Below, piece after piece: positions 1-8,295 of a DNA stretch of 64,000 bases. Under the pieces are notes generated by a model. The model ran no database searches and had not been told where the DNA came from. It saw nothing but the letters and a program-made list of their open reading frames with translations. Origin of the DNA: Bacillota bacterium (GTDB lineage: Bacteria > Bacillota > Clostridia > Christensenellales > UMGS416); assembly GCA_023398815.1 (NCBI GenBank), contig JAEWRW010000037.1, positions 62,001-126,000 on the forward strand, given 5' to 3'. Position 1 is the first letter of the stretch; the number at the start of each line of letters is the position of its first letter. The translations under genes were made by a program, and so were the position numbers.

Positions 1-760
1 GTTAGGGGGAGACCAGCGATGCATTACTTCTATCTAAACCAATCATCTCTAGTTCCTCGAGTAGTGGGAGTAATCGTATTATACTATTCAACCACAGGGT
101 TGCATGTGTTTTGATAGGAAGCAGAAGTTCCATCAACTATGCCATCCTTCCCAAATGGTTACTAAAGGCGTATACACCGTCATATCCATTGTCGGCAGCA
201 TGCAGATAGAAACCCATTGGTTGCACATAATGTCAAATCTCCTGAAGTGAATTCTCTACTTGACCACAAGATAACGGCGGACGGCTTAAATTTCGTTCCC
301 CAATCCTCACGATATTTCTTCATAGGCATTGACGACTTTGTATGCTATATTGATCTCGTAATAAGCAGGGAGCTTCTGACAATTCACATCGAGCTTTTGC
401 ACCACAATCTCGAGGACGAAACCAACGGCTGAGGTTGATGCAGCAGTATTGGGTTTGTGAAGCCCACCAACCAACAGAGGCATGACTTCTACGACTGTCC
501 TTATGCTTGATGGCCAGGCGCTGCAGGGCGAGGGCGAGGAAGGGCTTGACCGTTTGGTGGGTAAAAGAAAGGGCTTTATGACGCTCGGGGCAACATGTTC
601 ACGCTGACGGTTGCCAACGCTGGTATTCTGCGCCGCACGCAGGCACCCCCCTTGGCAATCCCGCGCTTTGCGGGTTCGCATGGGCGGCTGGTCGGCTCAT
701 TTCTCGATGCTCTCAAAGGAGCAGCAGTGCCATCCCATTCACAAAGCAGGACTTATACTA
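1..760. other. Lower-GC region with no intact gene; possible decayed minus-strand coding remnant
   Basis: The first ~430 bases are clearly more AT-rich than the rest of the window. Read on the minus strand, bases 2 to about 180 give a stretch with few stops ending in a peptide rich in Leu/Ile (ending ...NASLVSP), and 310-430 gives another open stretch in a different frame, so this may be a gene broken by frameshifts. I do not recognise the protein. Bases 430-760 return to high GC and hold no convincing start with a ribosome binding site. A possible -10 (TATACT, 754-759) lies just before the ribosome binding site of the next gene. Alternatives are a degraded insertion sequence or plain intergenic DNA. 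Confidence 0.3.
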
Positions 761-773
761 AGGAGGGAATGCC

Positions 774-2042
774 ATGCAAAACACATATGAAGAGCCGGCA
801 AGAGAAATACCGGTATATGGGCAATTTGACGTCGTCGTAGTGGGTGGCGGCACGGCCGGATGGTCGGCCGCGGTGGCCGCCGCGCGCAATGGGGTAAAGA
901 CGCTGGTGATCGAGCGCTTTCCCTTCTTTGGCGGCACGGCGACCGCGTCGCTGATGGCCAATATTGTGGGAATTCGCAACCAGGTGCCGCCCGATGGCAT
1001 TCAGACGATGAAGGGCATCGGCGAAGAGTTGATGCTGCGGCTCATCGAAATTGACGGAGCGGTGAAATCGCGCAACGCGTATCCATCCACCGAGCGCGCC
1101 AATGTGAAGGGAGACCTTTCCTACAACTATGCCTTTGATACTGAAAAATTCAAGTTCATGACGCTCAAAATGGCGACAGAAGCAGGCGTTCAGATTTTAT
1201 TCCACACCTATTTCAGCGATGTGATTGTGAACGACGGACGCGTTGCCGGCGTCATCATTGAAAACAAATCCGGCCGACAGGCGGTGTTTGCTCACACCGT
1301 GATCGACGCCAGCGGCGACGGCGACGTGGCCTTTCGCGCCGGCGTCCCCTATTGGCAGGTCAAGGGGGACGAGGCGTCCCGGCTCAACGACTGTCTGATG
1401 TACAAGGTGAGCGGCTTTTCGCCGGACACCACGCAGGGCGGGTGCCTGTTTCAGGACACGATGGTGGTCTGGGGGCCGTCGCCCGGGCCGGTCAACTGTG
1501 CTGACGCCGATGAGCTCACCGCCGCTGAGATCAAAACGCGGCTGGCCGTCTATGAGGATCTGGAGCAGAAGAAACGGGATAACCCCGATTTCGGCAACCC
1601 GCGTGTTGCCGATACCGGAGTGCTCCTCGGCATCCGGCAGACGCGCTTTTTTGAAGGGGATTACAAGATTACCGGCGACGACGTGTTATCCGGCCGTACG
1701 TTTGAGGACTCGATTGCCATGGCGGCCAATCCCGTCATTCACTACTATGGATATCGCCGCTTCCTCACCCACGAGGGGTATGACATCCCCTATCGTTGCC
1801 TGCTGCCAAAGAAGGCGGAAAACCTGTTGGTGGTTGGCCGCTGCATGTCCAGTGATCAGATCGCCTACGAGTCGTGGCGTGCGATGGCGCACATCATCCC
1901 CCTTGGCGAGGCCGCAGGCACGGCGGGCGCGCTGGCAGCCAAGGCGAAGACCAGCGTCCGAGCGCTGGATGTGAAGCTTTTGCAGCAAACCTTGATCGCC
2001 CAGGGCGCTGAGATCGGTCAGGGCCGAAAGGATCATGCGTGA
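774..2042 (+). CDS. FAD-dependent oxidoreductase (FAD_oxidored family)
   Basis: A 422-residue soluble flavoprotein. The N-terminus has the Rossmann dinucleotide motif VVVGGGTAGWSAA (about residues 22-34) followed by an acidic/basic strand end (VIERFPFFGG) typical of FAD-binding oxidoreductases; a second FAD contact region near the C-terminus reads LLVVGRCMSSD. There is no signal peptide or membrane segment. The start is set by AAGGAGG eight bases upstream (about 760-767). It is followed, with a 4-base overlap, by a broken aldo/keto reductase, then by an enolase-superfamily enzyme, so the three probably formed a catabolic operon for a sugar, sugar acid or related hydroxy compound. The family has many oxidoreductases of unknown substrate, and the substrate cannot be told from the sequence. 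Confidence 0.8.
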   Translation: MQNTYEEPAREIPVYGQFDVVVVGGGTAGWSAAVAAARNGVKTLVIERFPFFGGTATASLMANIVGIRNQVPPDGIQTMKGIGEELMLRLIEIDGAVKSRNAYPSTERANVKGDLSYNYAFDTEKFKFMTLKMATEAGVQILFHTYFSDVIVNDGRVAGVIIENKSGRQAVFAHTVIDASGDGDVAFRAGVPYWQVKGDEASRLNDCLMYKVSGFSPDTTQGGCLFQDTMVVWGPSPGPVNCADADELTAAEIKTRLAVYEDLEQKKRDNPDFGNPRVADTGVLLGIRQTRFFEGDYKITGDDVLSGRTFEDSIAMAANPVIHYYGYRRFLTHEGYDIPYRCLLPKKAENLLVVGRCMSSDQIAYESWRAMAHIIPLGEAAGTAGALAAKAKTSVRALDVKLLQQTLIAQGAEIGQGRKDHA

Positions 2043-2556
2043 AAAAGATTCGATTCGCAAAGACCGGCCTTGAGGTAACCCGTCTGGCGCTGGGGGGATA
2101 TCCCTTCGCGGGCGTCAACCGGGCCCAGGGCTGGGATCCCTACACCCCGAGGGGGAGAAGGAGGCTATACACACCATTCACGCGGCGCTTGACGGGGGCA
2201 TCAACTACATCGCTACCGCGCCGGGCTATGGCGCGGGCCACAGCGAGTCGCTGATCAGCCAGGTGATGCGCACCCGGCGCGAGGAGTGCTACCTGGCTAC
2301 CAAGGTCGCCTATGATGGGGACAAATCCGCGACGATCCGCAGCTGTGACACGGCTGCCTTGGCGGGGCTTGCCTTCCTCTGGTTGGGCCAGCGTGCCCTC
2401 ATCGCCGGCGACGCAGTGATGACGCGTGATTTCTTCACGGCCGAGGTCGGCTACTTCAATTCTGTCGATTTTGACATGGCCACAGAGACGATTCGGAAGA
2501 TCAAAGCGGAGTTCGATTTCGTCATTCCCGGGCACGATTCGCTGATACCGGTCTAA
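2039..2556 (+). pseudogene. Chimeric pseudogene: aldo/keto reductase N-terminus joined to a metallo-beta-lactamase C-terminus
   Basis: The ATG overlaps the upstream stop (ATGA-like, 2039-2042). The first ~36 codons read as an aldo/keto reductase N-terminus (KIRFAKTGLEVTRLALGGYP). Around 2145-2150 one base is missing: the natural continuation (GEKEAIHTIHAALDGGINYI) is in another frame. That frame then runs to 2556. In the conserved YxDTAxxYG motif the catalytic Asp is Ala (YIATAPGYG). Near 2345 the reductase homology ends and the sequence becomes the C-terminal part of a metallo-beta-lactamase fold protein (GQRALIAGDAV ... VIPGHDSLIPV). So there is a frameshift, a lost catalytic residue and an internal deletion joining two neighbouring genes. 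This is seen directly by reading frames; the deletion event is inferred. Confidence 0.8.
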
Positions 2557-2574
2557 GGGTAAGGAGGTTTCACC

Positions 2575-3669
2575 ATGAAGATCTCGTCCATCGAAACGTT
2601 CGCAAGCAAAATGCTGTGCTTTGTTCGCTTGACTGACTCGGACGGCGCCCAGGGCTGGGGCATGACCGCCCCGTTTGACGCCAACATCACCGCCCAGGTA
2701 TTGCACCAGATCGCCGCTTCCGTCGCATTGGAGCCTTTTGAGGATTTTGCCACCGTGGCGGATGAGATCATATGGCGGCACTACAAATACCTCGGCTCTT
2801 TTCTGGCGCGGGCGGCAGCCGGCATCGACACCGCATTATGGGATCTGCAGGCTCGGCGCGAAGGACGATCCGTCGCCGAACTGGCCGGGAAGAAGCGCGA
2901 CGCGATCGATCTGTATGCCTCCAGCATGAAACGCGACTTGCCGGTACAGGAGGAGGCCGACCGCCTGCGCGCGTTGCAGGACAAATACGGTTACCGGGCA
3001 ATCAAGCTGCATCCCGGTATCCCGGTGGGCCGCAACCAGGATTTTTGGCCCCACCGCACCGAGGACATGGTCGCCGCGATGGTGAAAACAGCCACCCCCG
3101 GCACTCATTTGATCGTGGACGTAAACGGCAACTACAGCGTGGAGAAAGCGATCGAAATGGGACGATATTTCCACGACCTGGGCGTCGCACTGTATGAGGA
3201 GCCCTGCCCCTATTGGCAGATTGAAAAGACCAAGGCAGTACGCGAGGGTTGCGCTCAATTCGGCCTGTCGGTAGCGGGAGGGGAGCAGGATTATGTCGAC
3301 ACGATGTGGGAGCGCATGATCGACGAACATGTGATGGATGTGTGCCAGCCAGATCTGCTGTACATTGGTGGCTTCTCCCGTGCCTTGCGCATTGCCCGGT
3401 ATGCGGCCAAGCGCGGCAGGCTTGTCACACCCCACACTTCAAATCGTTCTCCGATCTTCGTGATGGGGCTTCATTATATGGCGTGTATCGAAAACCCCTA
3501 TCCTTTCCTCGAATGCGGTATCGAAGATGACCCATGGGCGCTGGAGAGTTACTCCCCGCAAATCAAGATCGCCGATGGCCGCGCCGCAGTACCTACCACG
3601 CCGGGCTGGGGCTTTATGCCATCTCCCGAGTTCCTCGCAACCTCCCAATATGCCGTTAGCCGCGCGTGA
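2575..3669 (+). CDS. Mandelate racemase/muconate lactonizing enzyme family protein
   Basis: A 364-residue enolase-superfamily enzyme, expected to abstract an alpha-proton from a carboxylate with Mg2+ (dehydratase, racemase or cycloisomerase). Metal and catalytic motifs are visible: YRAIKLHPG (Lys/His-containing second strand, residues ~140-150), LIVDVNGNY (metal Asp), YEEPCPYWQ (metal Glu), VAGGEQDY (metal Glu) and LVTPHTSNRS (His on strand 7), the last suggesting a dehydratase-type pair. The start has a clear AAGGAGG at 2561-2567. It sits 18 bases after the remnant pseudogene and probably belonged to the same sugar-acid operon as the FAD oxidoreductase. Substrate unknown; most likely an aldonate or uronate-type acid (inference). 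Confidence 0.8.
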   Translation: MKISSIETFASKMLCFVRLTDSDGAQGWGMTAPFDANITAQVLHQIAASVALEPFEDFATVADEIIWRHYKYLGSFLARAAAGIDTALWDLQARREGRSVAELAGKKRDAIDLYASSMKRDLPVQEEADRLRALQDKYGYRAIKLHPGIPVGRNQDFWPHRTEDMVAAMVKTATPGTHLIVDVNGNYSVEKAIEMGRYFHDLGVALYEEPCPYWQIEKTKAVREGCAQFGLSVAGGEQDYVDTMWERMIDEHVMDVCQPDLLYIGGFSRALRIARYAAKRGRLVTPHTSNRSPIFVMGLHYMACIENPYPFLECGIEDDPWALESYSPQIKIADGRAAVPTTPGWGFMPSPEFLATSQYAVSRA

Positions 3670-3729
3670 TACGAATCTTGACCCGGATTCTTATGCGGAG
3701 TCTTGTTGAGCAGCACAGCGACACAGATG

Positions 3730-3753
3730 AAAAGCCTGCGATTGCAGGCTTTT
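3730..3753 (+). terminator. Rho-independent terminator-like hairpin
   Basis: Ten-base stem AAAAGCCTGC with loop GATT and the matching arm ending in four T. It follows the enolase-superfamily gene by about 60 bases. The rest of the gap (3754-3939) holds nothing I recognise. Confidence 0.6.
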
Positions 3754-3939
3754 CAGCACCTAATCTCCTGCCTTTTCACTGCGGATGTGAACAATATTGC
3801 ATAAGCCTCCAAAGCCTCTGTTTTGGCAGGGGTCAGGGGCTTGTCGCAGCAAACTGCAGTTTCACATCAAGCGCGATGCTGGCGTGAACAAAGAAAGACG
3901 GTAAGCCAAATTTGCTGCATTCCGGGAGTTCTGTATCAG

Positions 3940-5379
3940 CTACAGTCCGCGGGCGGCCTGTTCAATGACCTCCAGCGCCTGGCGGCGCAGGGTCTCCTCG
4001 GCGTCCCGCCGCACCCAGCCGCCCCAATAGGAGTAGCCGCCCTCGTCATAGGCCCGGGCGGTCGTCAGGTACCCCAGGTAGCCGTTGACTTGGTCGAGTG
4101 GGACGAGGCGACGGCCCAACGTTCTGGCGCGGAGCCACTCGCCGGTTTCGGTCAGTGCCTCGCCGGGCAGCCCCGCAAACAACAGACCATTGAGAGCCAC
4201 ACTTACGATCTCTACTGCCGCTTCCCGTTCCCGCAGTTCCTCTTTGCTCAAACCCACCCATTCGTTGACCAGCGTCGGCAGCGTCTGCTGGTGGCGCAGC
4301 TCATCGATGCACCCTTTGATCGTGGCGGGTGTGTCCCCGCGCCGCAGGGCATCCTGCAGCGCGGCGGCAGCACGGTCGATGCGGGGCTGCCAGTGGCGGC
4401 TCTCCTCCAGCGAGTGGGGGAGGCTCGCCCGTAGGGGCAGCGCCACACTGCCGTGGGCCGGCTGGCCCAGCCGGACGGGTTGCCACGGTGCATCGTCCGT
4501 CTCCCAGCGGCGCAGCAGTTCGTCGGCGATCTCCTCGCCGATGCGGCGGCATTCCCGGTCGCAGGCTTCGTAGGTCGTCATGCCCTCGTACCCTTTTTTG
4601 GTGCACAGGTCGGCGCAGGGGCCGTTGAGGTACACGCTCGTGCCGCCCAGCCGCCCGTCGATGTGCTGGCGCAGGTATCCCGTCCAGTCAAAGTGGTAGC
4701 GGTATTGGTCGGTGACGCCGTAGGACTCAAAGAGCACCGCCACATCGGGGTGGGCGGCGAAGCGCGTAAGTGTGCCCAGCACTTGGCCAGCTTTGCCCCG
4801 GAACACCGCCAGCATCCCTTGGCTGTCGGTGGGGCGGTCAAAGGGGATGGGCTGGTCGAAGGCCGGCAGGGGAGGCACGTATCCGTTCAGGTTCATGATC
4901 GCCGGGTTTTGGCTCCACGGTCGGCCCTCGTCATCCAGCTGCAGCCCCGCCCACACGGTGACGGCCCCCAAACCCGGGATGTATTGCTCCCGGTTCAGGT
5001 TGTACCCCGTCAGGTCCGTGAGCAGCACGCGCATCTCAGCTTCCTCCGCCCGTGCCATCATGCTGCGTACCGCAGGCACACAAAGGGCAATGAGTCTGCC
5101 GCAGGCGTCGCCGTCCAGCTCCCAGGAGATGGGCGCGGCGTGGATCTGCAGCTCGTGGTACCAGATGTGCTCGGTTGGGATGCCGGTCTGGCGGCTCAAT
5201 TCCTGCCGGAAGCGCAGGGCCGTGCGGCGGAAGGTGCCCGAGAAGTCAAACGCGCACAGCAGCCACTGCCGCCCGTCCTCCTCCGCGTAGAACAAGCGCG
5301 CCTCCAGGTCGGTGCCGAAAGGCCACTGGGGCGTGAAGGTGTCGTTGACGACGACGGAACCGAAGCTGCAGCGTGCCAT
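3940..5379 (-). CDS. Neutral/alkaline ceramidase-like hydrolase family protein
   Basis: A 479-residue protein without signal peptide. The layout resembles the N-terminal catalytic domain of neutral/alkaline non-lysosomal ceramidases as found in many bacterial proteins of unknown substrate: an early region ending with a His-rich strand (HELQIHAAP, where ceramidases have a THTHxGP-type metal/catalytic motif), then FAAHPDV (family: FACHP-type) and YLNGPCADLC (family: xNGAxGDxxP-type). The typical sequence is only partly kept: the His and Asp residues of the metal site are not all evident, so activity on ceramide is doubtful. The start is supported by AAGGAG just upstream (minus strand). It lies downstream of galE on the same strand but separated by a terminator. 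An unrelated hydrolase with the same fold is the alternative. Confidence 0.5.
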   Translation of the reverse strand: MARCSFGSVVVNDTFTPQWPFGTDLEARLFYAEEDGRQWLLCAFDFSGTFRRTALRFRQELSRQTGIPTEHIWYHELQIHAAPISWELDGDACGRLIALCVPAVRSMMARAEEAEMRVLLTDLTGYNLNREQYIPGLGAVTVWAGLQLDDEGRPWSQNPAIMNLNGYVPPLPAFDQPIPFDRPTDSQGMLAVFRGKAGQVLGTLTRFAAHPDVAVLFESYGVTDQYRYHFDWTGYLRQHIDGRLGGTSVYLNGPCADLCTKKGYEGMTTYEACDRECRRIGEEIADELLRRWETDDAPWQPVRLGQPAHGSVALPLRASLPHSLEESRHWQPRIDRAAAALQDALRRGDTPATIKGCIDELRHQQTLPTLVNEWVGLSKEELREREAAVEIVSVALNGLLFAGLPGEALTETGEWLRARTLGRRLVPLDQVNGYLGYLTTARAYDEGGYSYWGGWVRRDAEETLRRQALEVIEQAARGL

Positions 5380-5438
5380 GGGCGGTTCTCCTTTGTATCA
5401 GGCGGTGGGGCGGGGAGGTACGGGCCGTTTGGTATGTA

Positions 5439-5466
5439 AAGGGCGCTGACGGTCGTCAGCGCCCTT
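5439..5466 (-). terminator. Intrinsic terminator downstream of galE
   Basis: Perfect 12-base inverted repeat AAGGGCGCTGAC / GTCAGCGCCCTT with a 4-base loop, 11 bases after the galE stop on the minus strand; the T run is short (three), so it may be only moderately efficient. Confidence 0.7.
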
Positions 5467-5476
5467 GTAGTTGGCT

Positions 5477-6481
5477 TCAGTACCCCAGCAGGCCGGGGCG
5501 AACATCCCGCAGCCACCGGAGGGTGTGCTCGATGGCCTGGGGGATGGTGTATTGGGCCTGCCAGCCCAGCAGCTCCTGGGCACGGGTGGCGTCGGCGCAG
5601 GCACCGGCCACGTCGCCGGGGCGGGCAGGCGTGATGTGGGTCACGATCTTCCTGCCGTAGACGTCCTCAAAGGCCGCCAGCAGTTCCTTCACGGTCACGC
5701 CGTTGCCGGTGCCAAGGTTGATGGCCAGATAGTCGCCGCCGGCCTGGGCGAAGGCGTCGTCGAAACGCTCCACCGCCCGCACATGGGCCTGGGCCAGGTC
5801 CCACACGTGCAGGTAATCCCGCAGACCCGTGCCGTCCCGGGTGGGCCACTGGTCACCGGTCAGCTGGAACTCGGGGATGTCACCCAGCGCGGCAGACATC
5901 ATCTTGCCCAGCACATGGGTCGGGGCGGGGTCATAGGGGCCGGAGCGCATCTGCGGGTCGGCACCGATGGGGTTGAAGTAGCGCAGGGCAATGCCCCTGA
6001 GCGCACCGGCCCGGCACAGGTCCTCCAGCATCATCTCCATCATGTACTTGGTGCGGGCGTAGGGGCTGGAGGGGGCGAGAGGGGCATCCTCCCGCACGAC
6101 GAAGGTGGGAACCGAGCCGTAGATGGACGCCGAGGACGAGAACAACACCCGTCGGCAACCCAACTCCTCCAGGGTGTGGAAGAGCTCCAGCGACTTGACC
6201 ACGTTCTCCCGGTAATACTCATAGGGCCGGGCCACCGAGTCGGGCACGACGATGAGCGCGGCAAAGTGGATGGTGCAGGCGATGTCGGGGTGCTCGCGGA
6301 AGATGCGTTCCACCAGCGCCCGGTCGGCGATGTCGCCCTCGTAGAAGATGCCGTCCCGTACGAACTCCCGCCGGCCGTTGACCAGCGAGTCGAGGACGAC
6401 GGGGGTGTGGCCCGCGTCCCGCAGGGCCGAGCAGGTGGTGGAACCGATGTAGCCGGCTCCGCCGGTCACGAACACTTTCAT
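5477..6481 (-). CDS. galE: UDP-glucose 4-epimerase
   Basis: A 334-residue extended short-chain dehydrogenase that interconverts UDP-glucose and UDP-galactose with bound NAD+. Seen: the NAD motif VTGGAGYIGS at residues 4-13, the catalytic SSSASIYG segment and YxxxK in PYARTKYMM. Length is normal for the family. The minus-strand start has AGGAGG seven bases upstream. It probably serves surface polysaccharide synthesis or galactose use; neighbours (D-Ala-D-Ala carboxypeptidase upstream, ceramidase-like protein downstream) do not form a Leloir operon, so its exact role is open. A UDP-GlcNAc epimerase specificity cannot be excluded. Confidence 0.92.
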   Translation of the reverse strand: MKVFVTGGAGYIGSTTCSALRDAGHTPVVLDSLVNGRREFVRDGIFYEGDIADRALVERIFREHPDIACTIHFAALIVVPDSVARPYEYYRENVVKSLELFHTLEELGCRRVLFSSSASIYGSVPTFVVREDAPLAPSSPYARTKYMMEMMLEDLCRAGALRGIALRYFNPIGADPQMRSGPYDPAPTHVLGKMMSAALGDIPEFQLTGDQWPTRDGTGLRDYLHVWDLAQAHVRAVERFDDAFAQAGGDYLAINLGTGNGVTVKELLAAFEDVYGRKIVTHITPARPGDVAGACADATRAQELLGWQAQYTIPQAIEHTLRWLRDVRPGLLGY

Positions 6482-6529
6482 GCTGAACCTCCTGACGGTA
6501 CTGTATTCTATATATGCGTCGTCGGCCAG

Positions 6530-7984
6530 CTATTTGCGGCTGCGGCGGCTGCTTGTGCGGTAACGGTAGTTGTACTGGCGGTTGCGCTGGCTGCGGCTGT
6601 GCAGGTTCACCATGCGCAGCGCCACCAGCGCCGCGGCCACCAGCAACAGGATGCCAAGGCCCAACAGAACATAGCGGAGCAACCCGCTGCTGCCCCCCGG
6701 CAGTGAGACGACGCCACCGGCGGAGGCCGTGGGCTTGGTGCTCTGGCCGGGCACACCCACGGCCTGGGCGGCCACCAGCTTGCAGGTGGCGATCTCCTCG
6801 CTGTTGTAGGCAAAGGTGACCGTGCCCACCTCCGCACCCTTCTCAATGGGGGCGGTCAGGCCGTCCTTCAGTGCCAGCGTGTGCTCGATGAGGGAGGGAT
6901 CGGCCTTGATGCTGGCGATCGTCTCCTTGGTGTCCGTGAGGGTGATAGAACCATCGGGCACCACCTCCAGCGGCAGGGCGACGTTCTCGGCCCCTTCCTT
7001 GTCGCTGCTTGGCACGTCGGCGCTCAAATCCAGCGACCCCAGGGCGTCGGTCAGGTCGGCGGTGTCATAGAATTGGAAGCCATACTCAAACATGGTGATG
7101 CTGTCGGTCCACTTGCCCAGCTTCTCGTCCCGCAGTACCACGGCGATGAGGGAGAGGTCGTCCTTCTGGGCGGAGGAGACCAGCGCGTGTTCGGCGGCAC
7201 TGGTGTAGCCGGTTTTGACGCCGGTGGCGTATTCGTAGGCATAGATTTCGTCGTCACTGGTGCTGATGAGCCGGTTGGTGTTCTTCAGGGGCCGCTGATC
7301 GTTCTTGTTGGTAGCCGGGATGGTGTAGCGCTGGGTGGAGACGATCTTGCAGAACTCGGGGTATTTGCGCGCGGCCAGCGCCAGGGTGGCCATGTCCCGG
7401 GCGGTGGTGTAGTGCTCGGGGTCGTTTAGGCCGTTGGGGTTGATATAATGGGTGCCGGTCATGCCCAGTTCCTTGGCCTTTGCGTTCATCATGTCGGCAA
7501 AGCCCTCCACCGAGCCGCCCAGATGCTGGGCGATGACGATGGCCGCGTCGTTGGCGGAGGGGAGCATCAGGGCGTAGAGAAGGTTCTCCAGCGTCATGGT
7601 CTCGCCCTTCTCCAGCGCGATGGAGGTGGCACCCGCCTCCATCTGGGGCGTTTCCTCCACCGTCACGCTGTCGGAGAGGTTGCCCTTCTCCAACGCCAGC
7701 AGGCAGGTCATGATCTTGGTGGTACTGGCCGGGAACTCCTTTTTGTCGGCGTTCTTTTCAAAGAGTGTCTTGCCCGTCCGCTCGTCGATGAGGACGGCGG
7801 TTTCGGCCTTGACGGCGCTTGCCTTGAGCTGCCCATCGGGGGCCAGCTTGTCAAAGTCTCTCGGGGAGGCGGTGTGTACGGGCTGGGGCACGGCCATCAG
7901 CGCGCTGGGCGCTGCCAGCACCGGCAGGGTACCGCTGACCACCAGCAACAGCGACAACATCGCCGACAGGACAATTTTCCGCAT
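6530..7984 (-). CDS. D-alanyl-D-alanine carboxypeptidase (peptidase S11)
   Basis: A 484-residue penicillin-binding protein that trims the terminal D-Ala from peptidoglycan stem peptides outside the membrane. It begins with a signal peptide (MRKIVLSAMLSLLLVVSG...VLAAPSA). Active-site motifs are complete: SxxK in ASTTKIM, SxN in PSANDAA and KTG in GVKTGYTSAAEH. Unlike most PBP5-type enzymes, which end with an amphipathic helix, it ends with a full membrane helix (LLRYVLLGLGILLLVAAAL) and a very basic tail rich in Arg, Tyr and Ser. The start chosen is the ATG at 7984 with AAGGAG upstream; an in-frame upstream codon at 8062 would put 26 residues before the signal peptide. Its promoter is at 8071-8099. 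Confidence 0.92.
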   Translation of the reverse strand: MRKIVLSAMLSLLLVVSGTLPVLAAPSALMAVPQPVHTASPRDFDKLAPDGQLKASAVKAETAVLIDERTGKTLFEKNADKKEFPASTTKIMTCLLALEKGNLSDSVTVEETPQMEAGATSIALEKGETMTLENLLYALMLPSANDAAIVIAQHLGGSVEGFADMMNAKAKELGMTGTHYINPNGLNDPEHYTTARDMATLALAARKYPEFCKIVSTQRYTIPATNKNDQRPLKNTNRLISTSDDEIYAYEYATGVKTGYTSAAEHALVSSAQKDDLSLIAVVLRDEKLGKWTDSITMFEYGFQFYDTADLTDALGSLDLSADVPSSDKEGAENVALPLEVVPDGSITLTDTKETIASIKADPSLIEHTLALKDGLTAPIEKGAEVGTVTFAYNSEEIATCKLVAAQAVGVPGQSTKPTASAGGVVSLPGGSSGLLRYVLLGLGILLLVAAALVALRMVNLHSRSQRNRQYNYRYRTSSRRSRK

Positions 7985-8070
7985 GGAACGCTCCTTATCC
8001 ACAGAATGGCGGCAGCGCTCCCGCAAAGGGAGACGACCACCTGATTTATCTTTGTAACACAAACAGATAG

Positions 8071-8099
8071 ATTATAGCAAAAACGACACGAAATGAGAA
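8071..8099 (-). promoter_or_regulatory. Sigma-A type promoter for the D-Ala-D-Ala carboxypeptidase gene
   Basis: Minus-strand -10 is a perfect TATAAT (8071-8076) with a weak -35 TTCTCA (8094-8099) at 17-nt spacing. It fires away from the promoter at 8186. Confidence 0.6.
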
Positions 8100-8185
8100 G
8101 TGGCAGCGCGGCAGTACCCTTGTCCGGACTGTCGCAAACTGGCAGAATCTGGCGCGGGAAGCAGGGATTCGCGCCCTGCCGTCGT

Positions 8186-8214
8186 TTGACATTGCCCGGT
8201 GAATAGGATAGAAT
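8186..8214 (+). promoter_or_regulatory. Sigma-A promoter for the surface repeat protein
   Basis: Perfect -35 TTGACA, 17-nt spacer and -10 TAGAAT. It gives a leader of about 75 nt before the ATG at 8296 and is divergent to the carboxypeptidase promoter. Confidence 0.8.
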
Positions 8215-8295
8215 ACCTTTTGTTCTAGTAGGTCCATGCCGGTTCGGGCCTTCGTCCACGGCATCGAATTTTTTGTGTTGGAGGGACTGCACGAG

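Noticed and set aside
595..840. 81-codon plus-strand frame before the FAD oxidoreductase
   Set aside because: It overlaps the ribosome binding site and start of the oxidoreductase in another frame and has no ribosome binding site or recognisable product.
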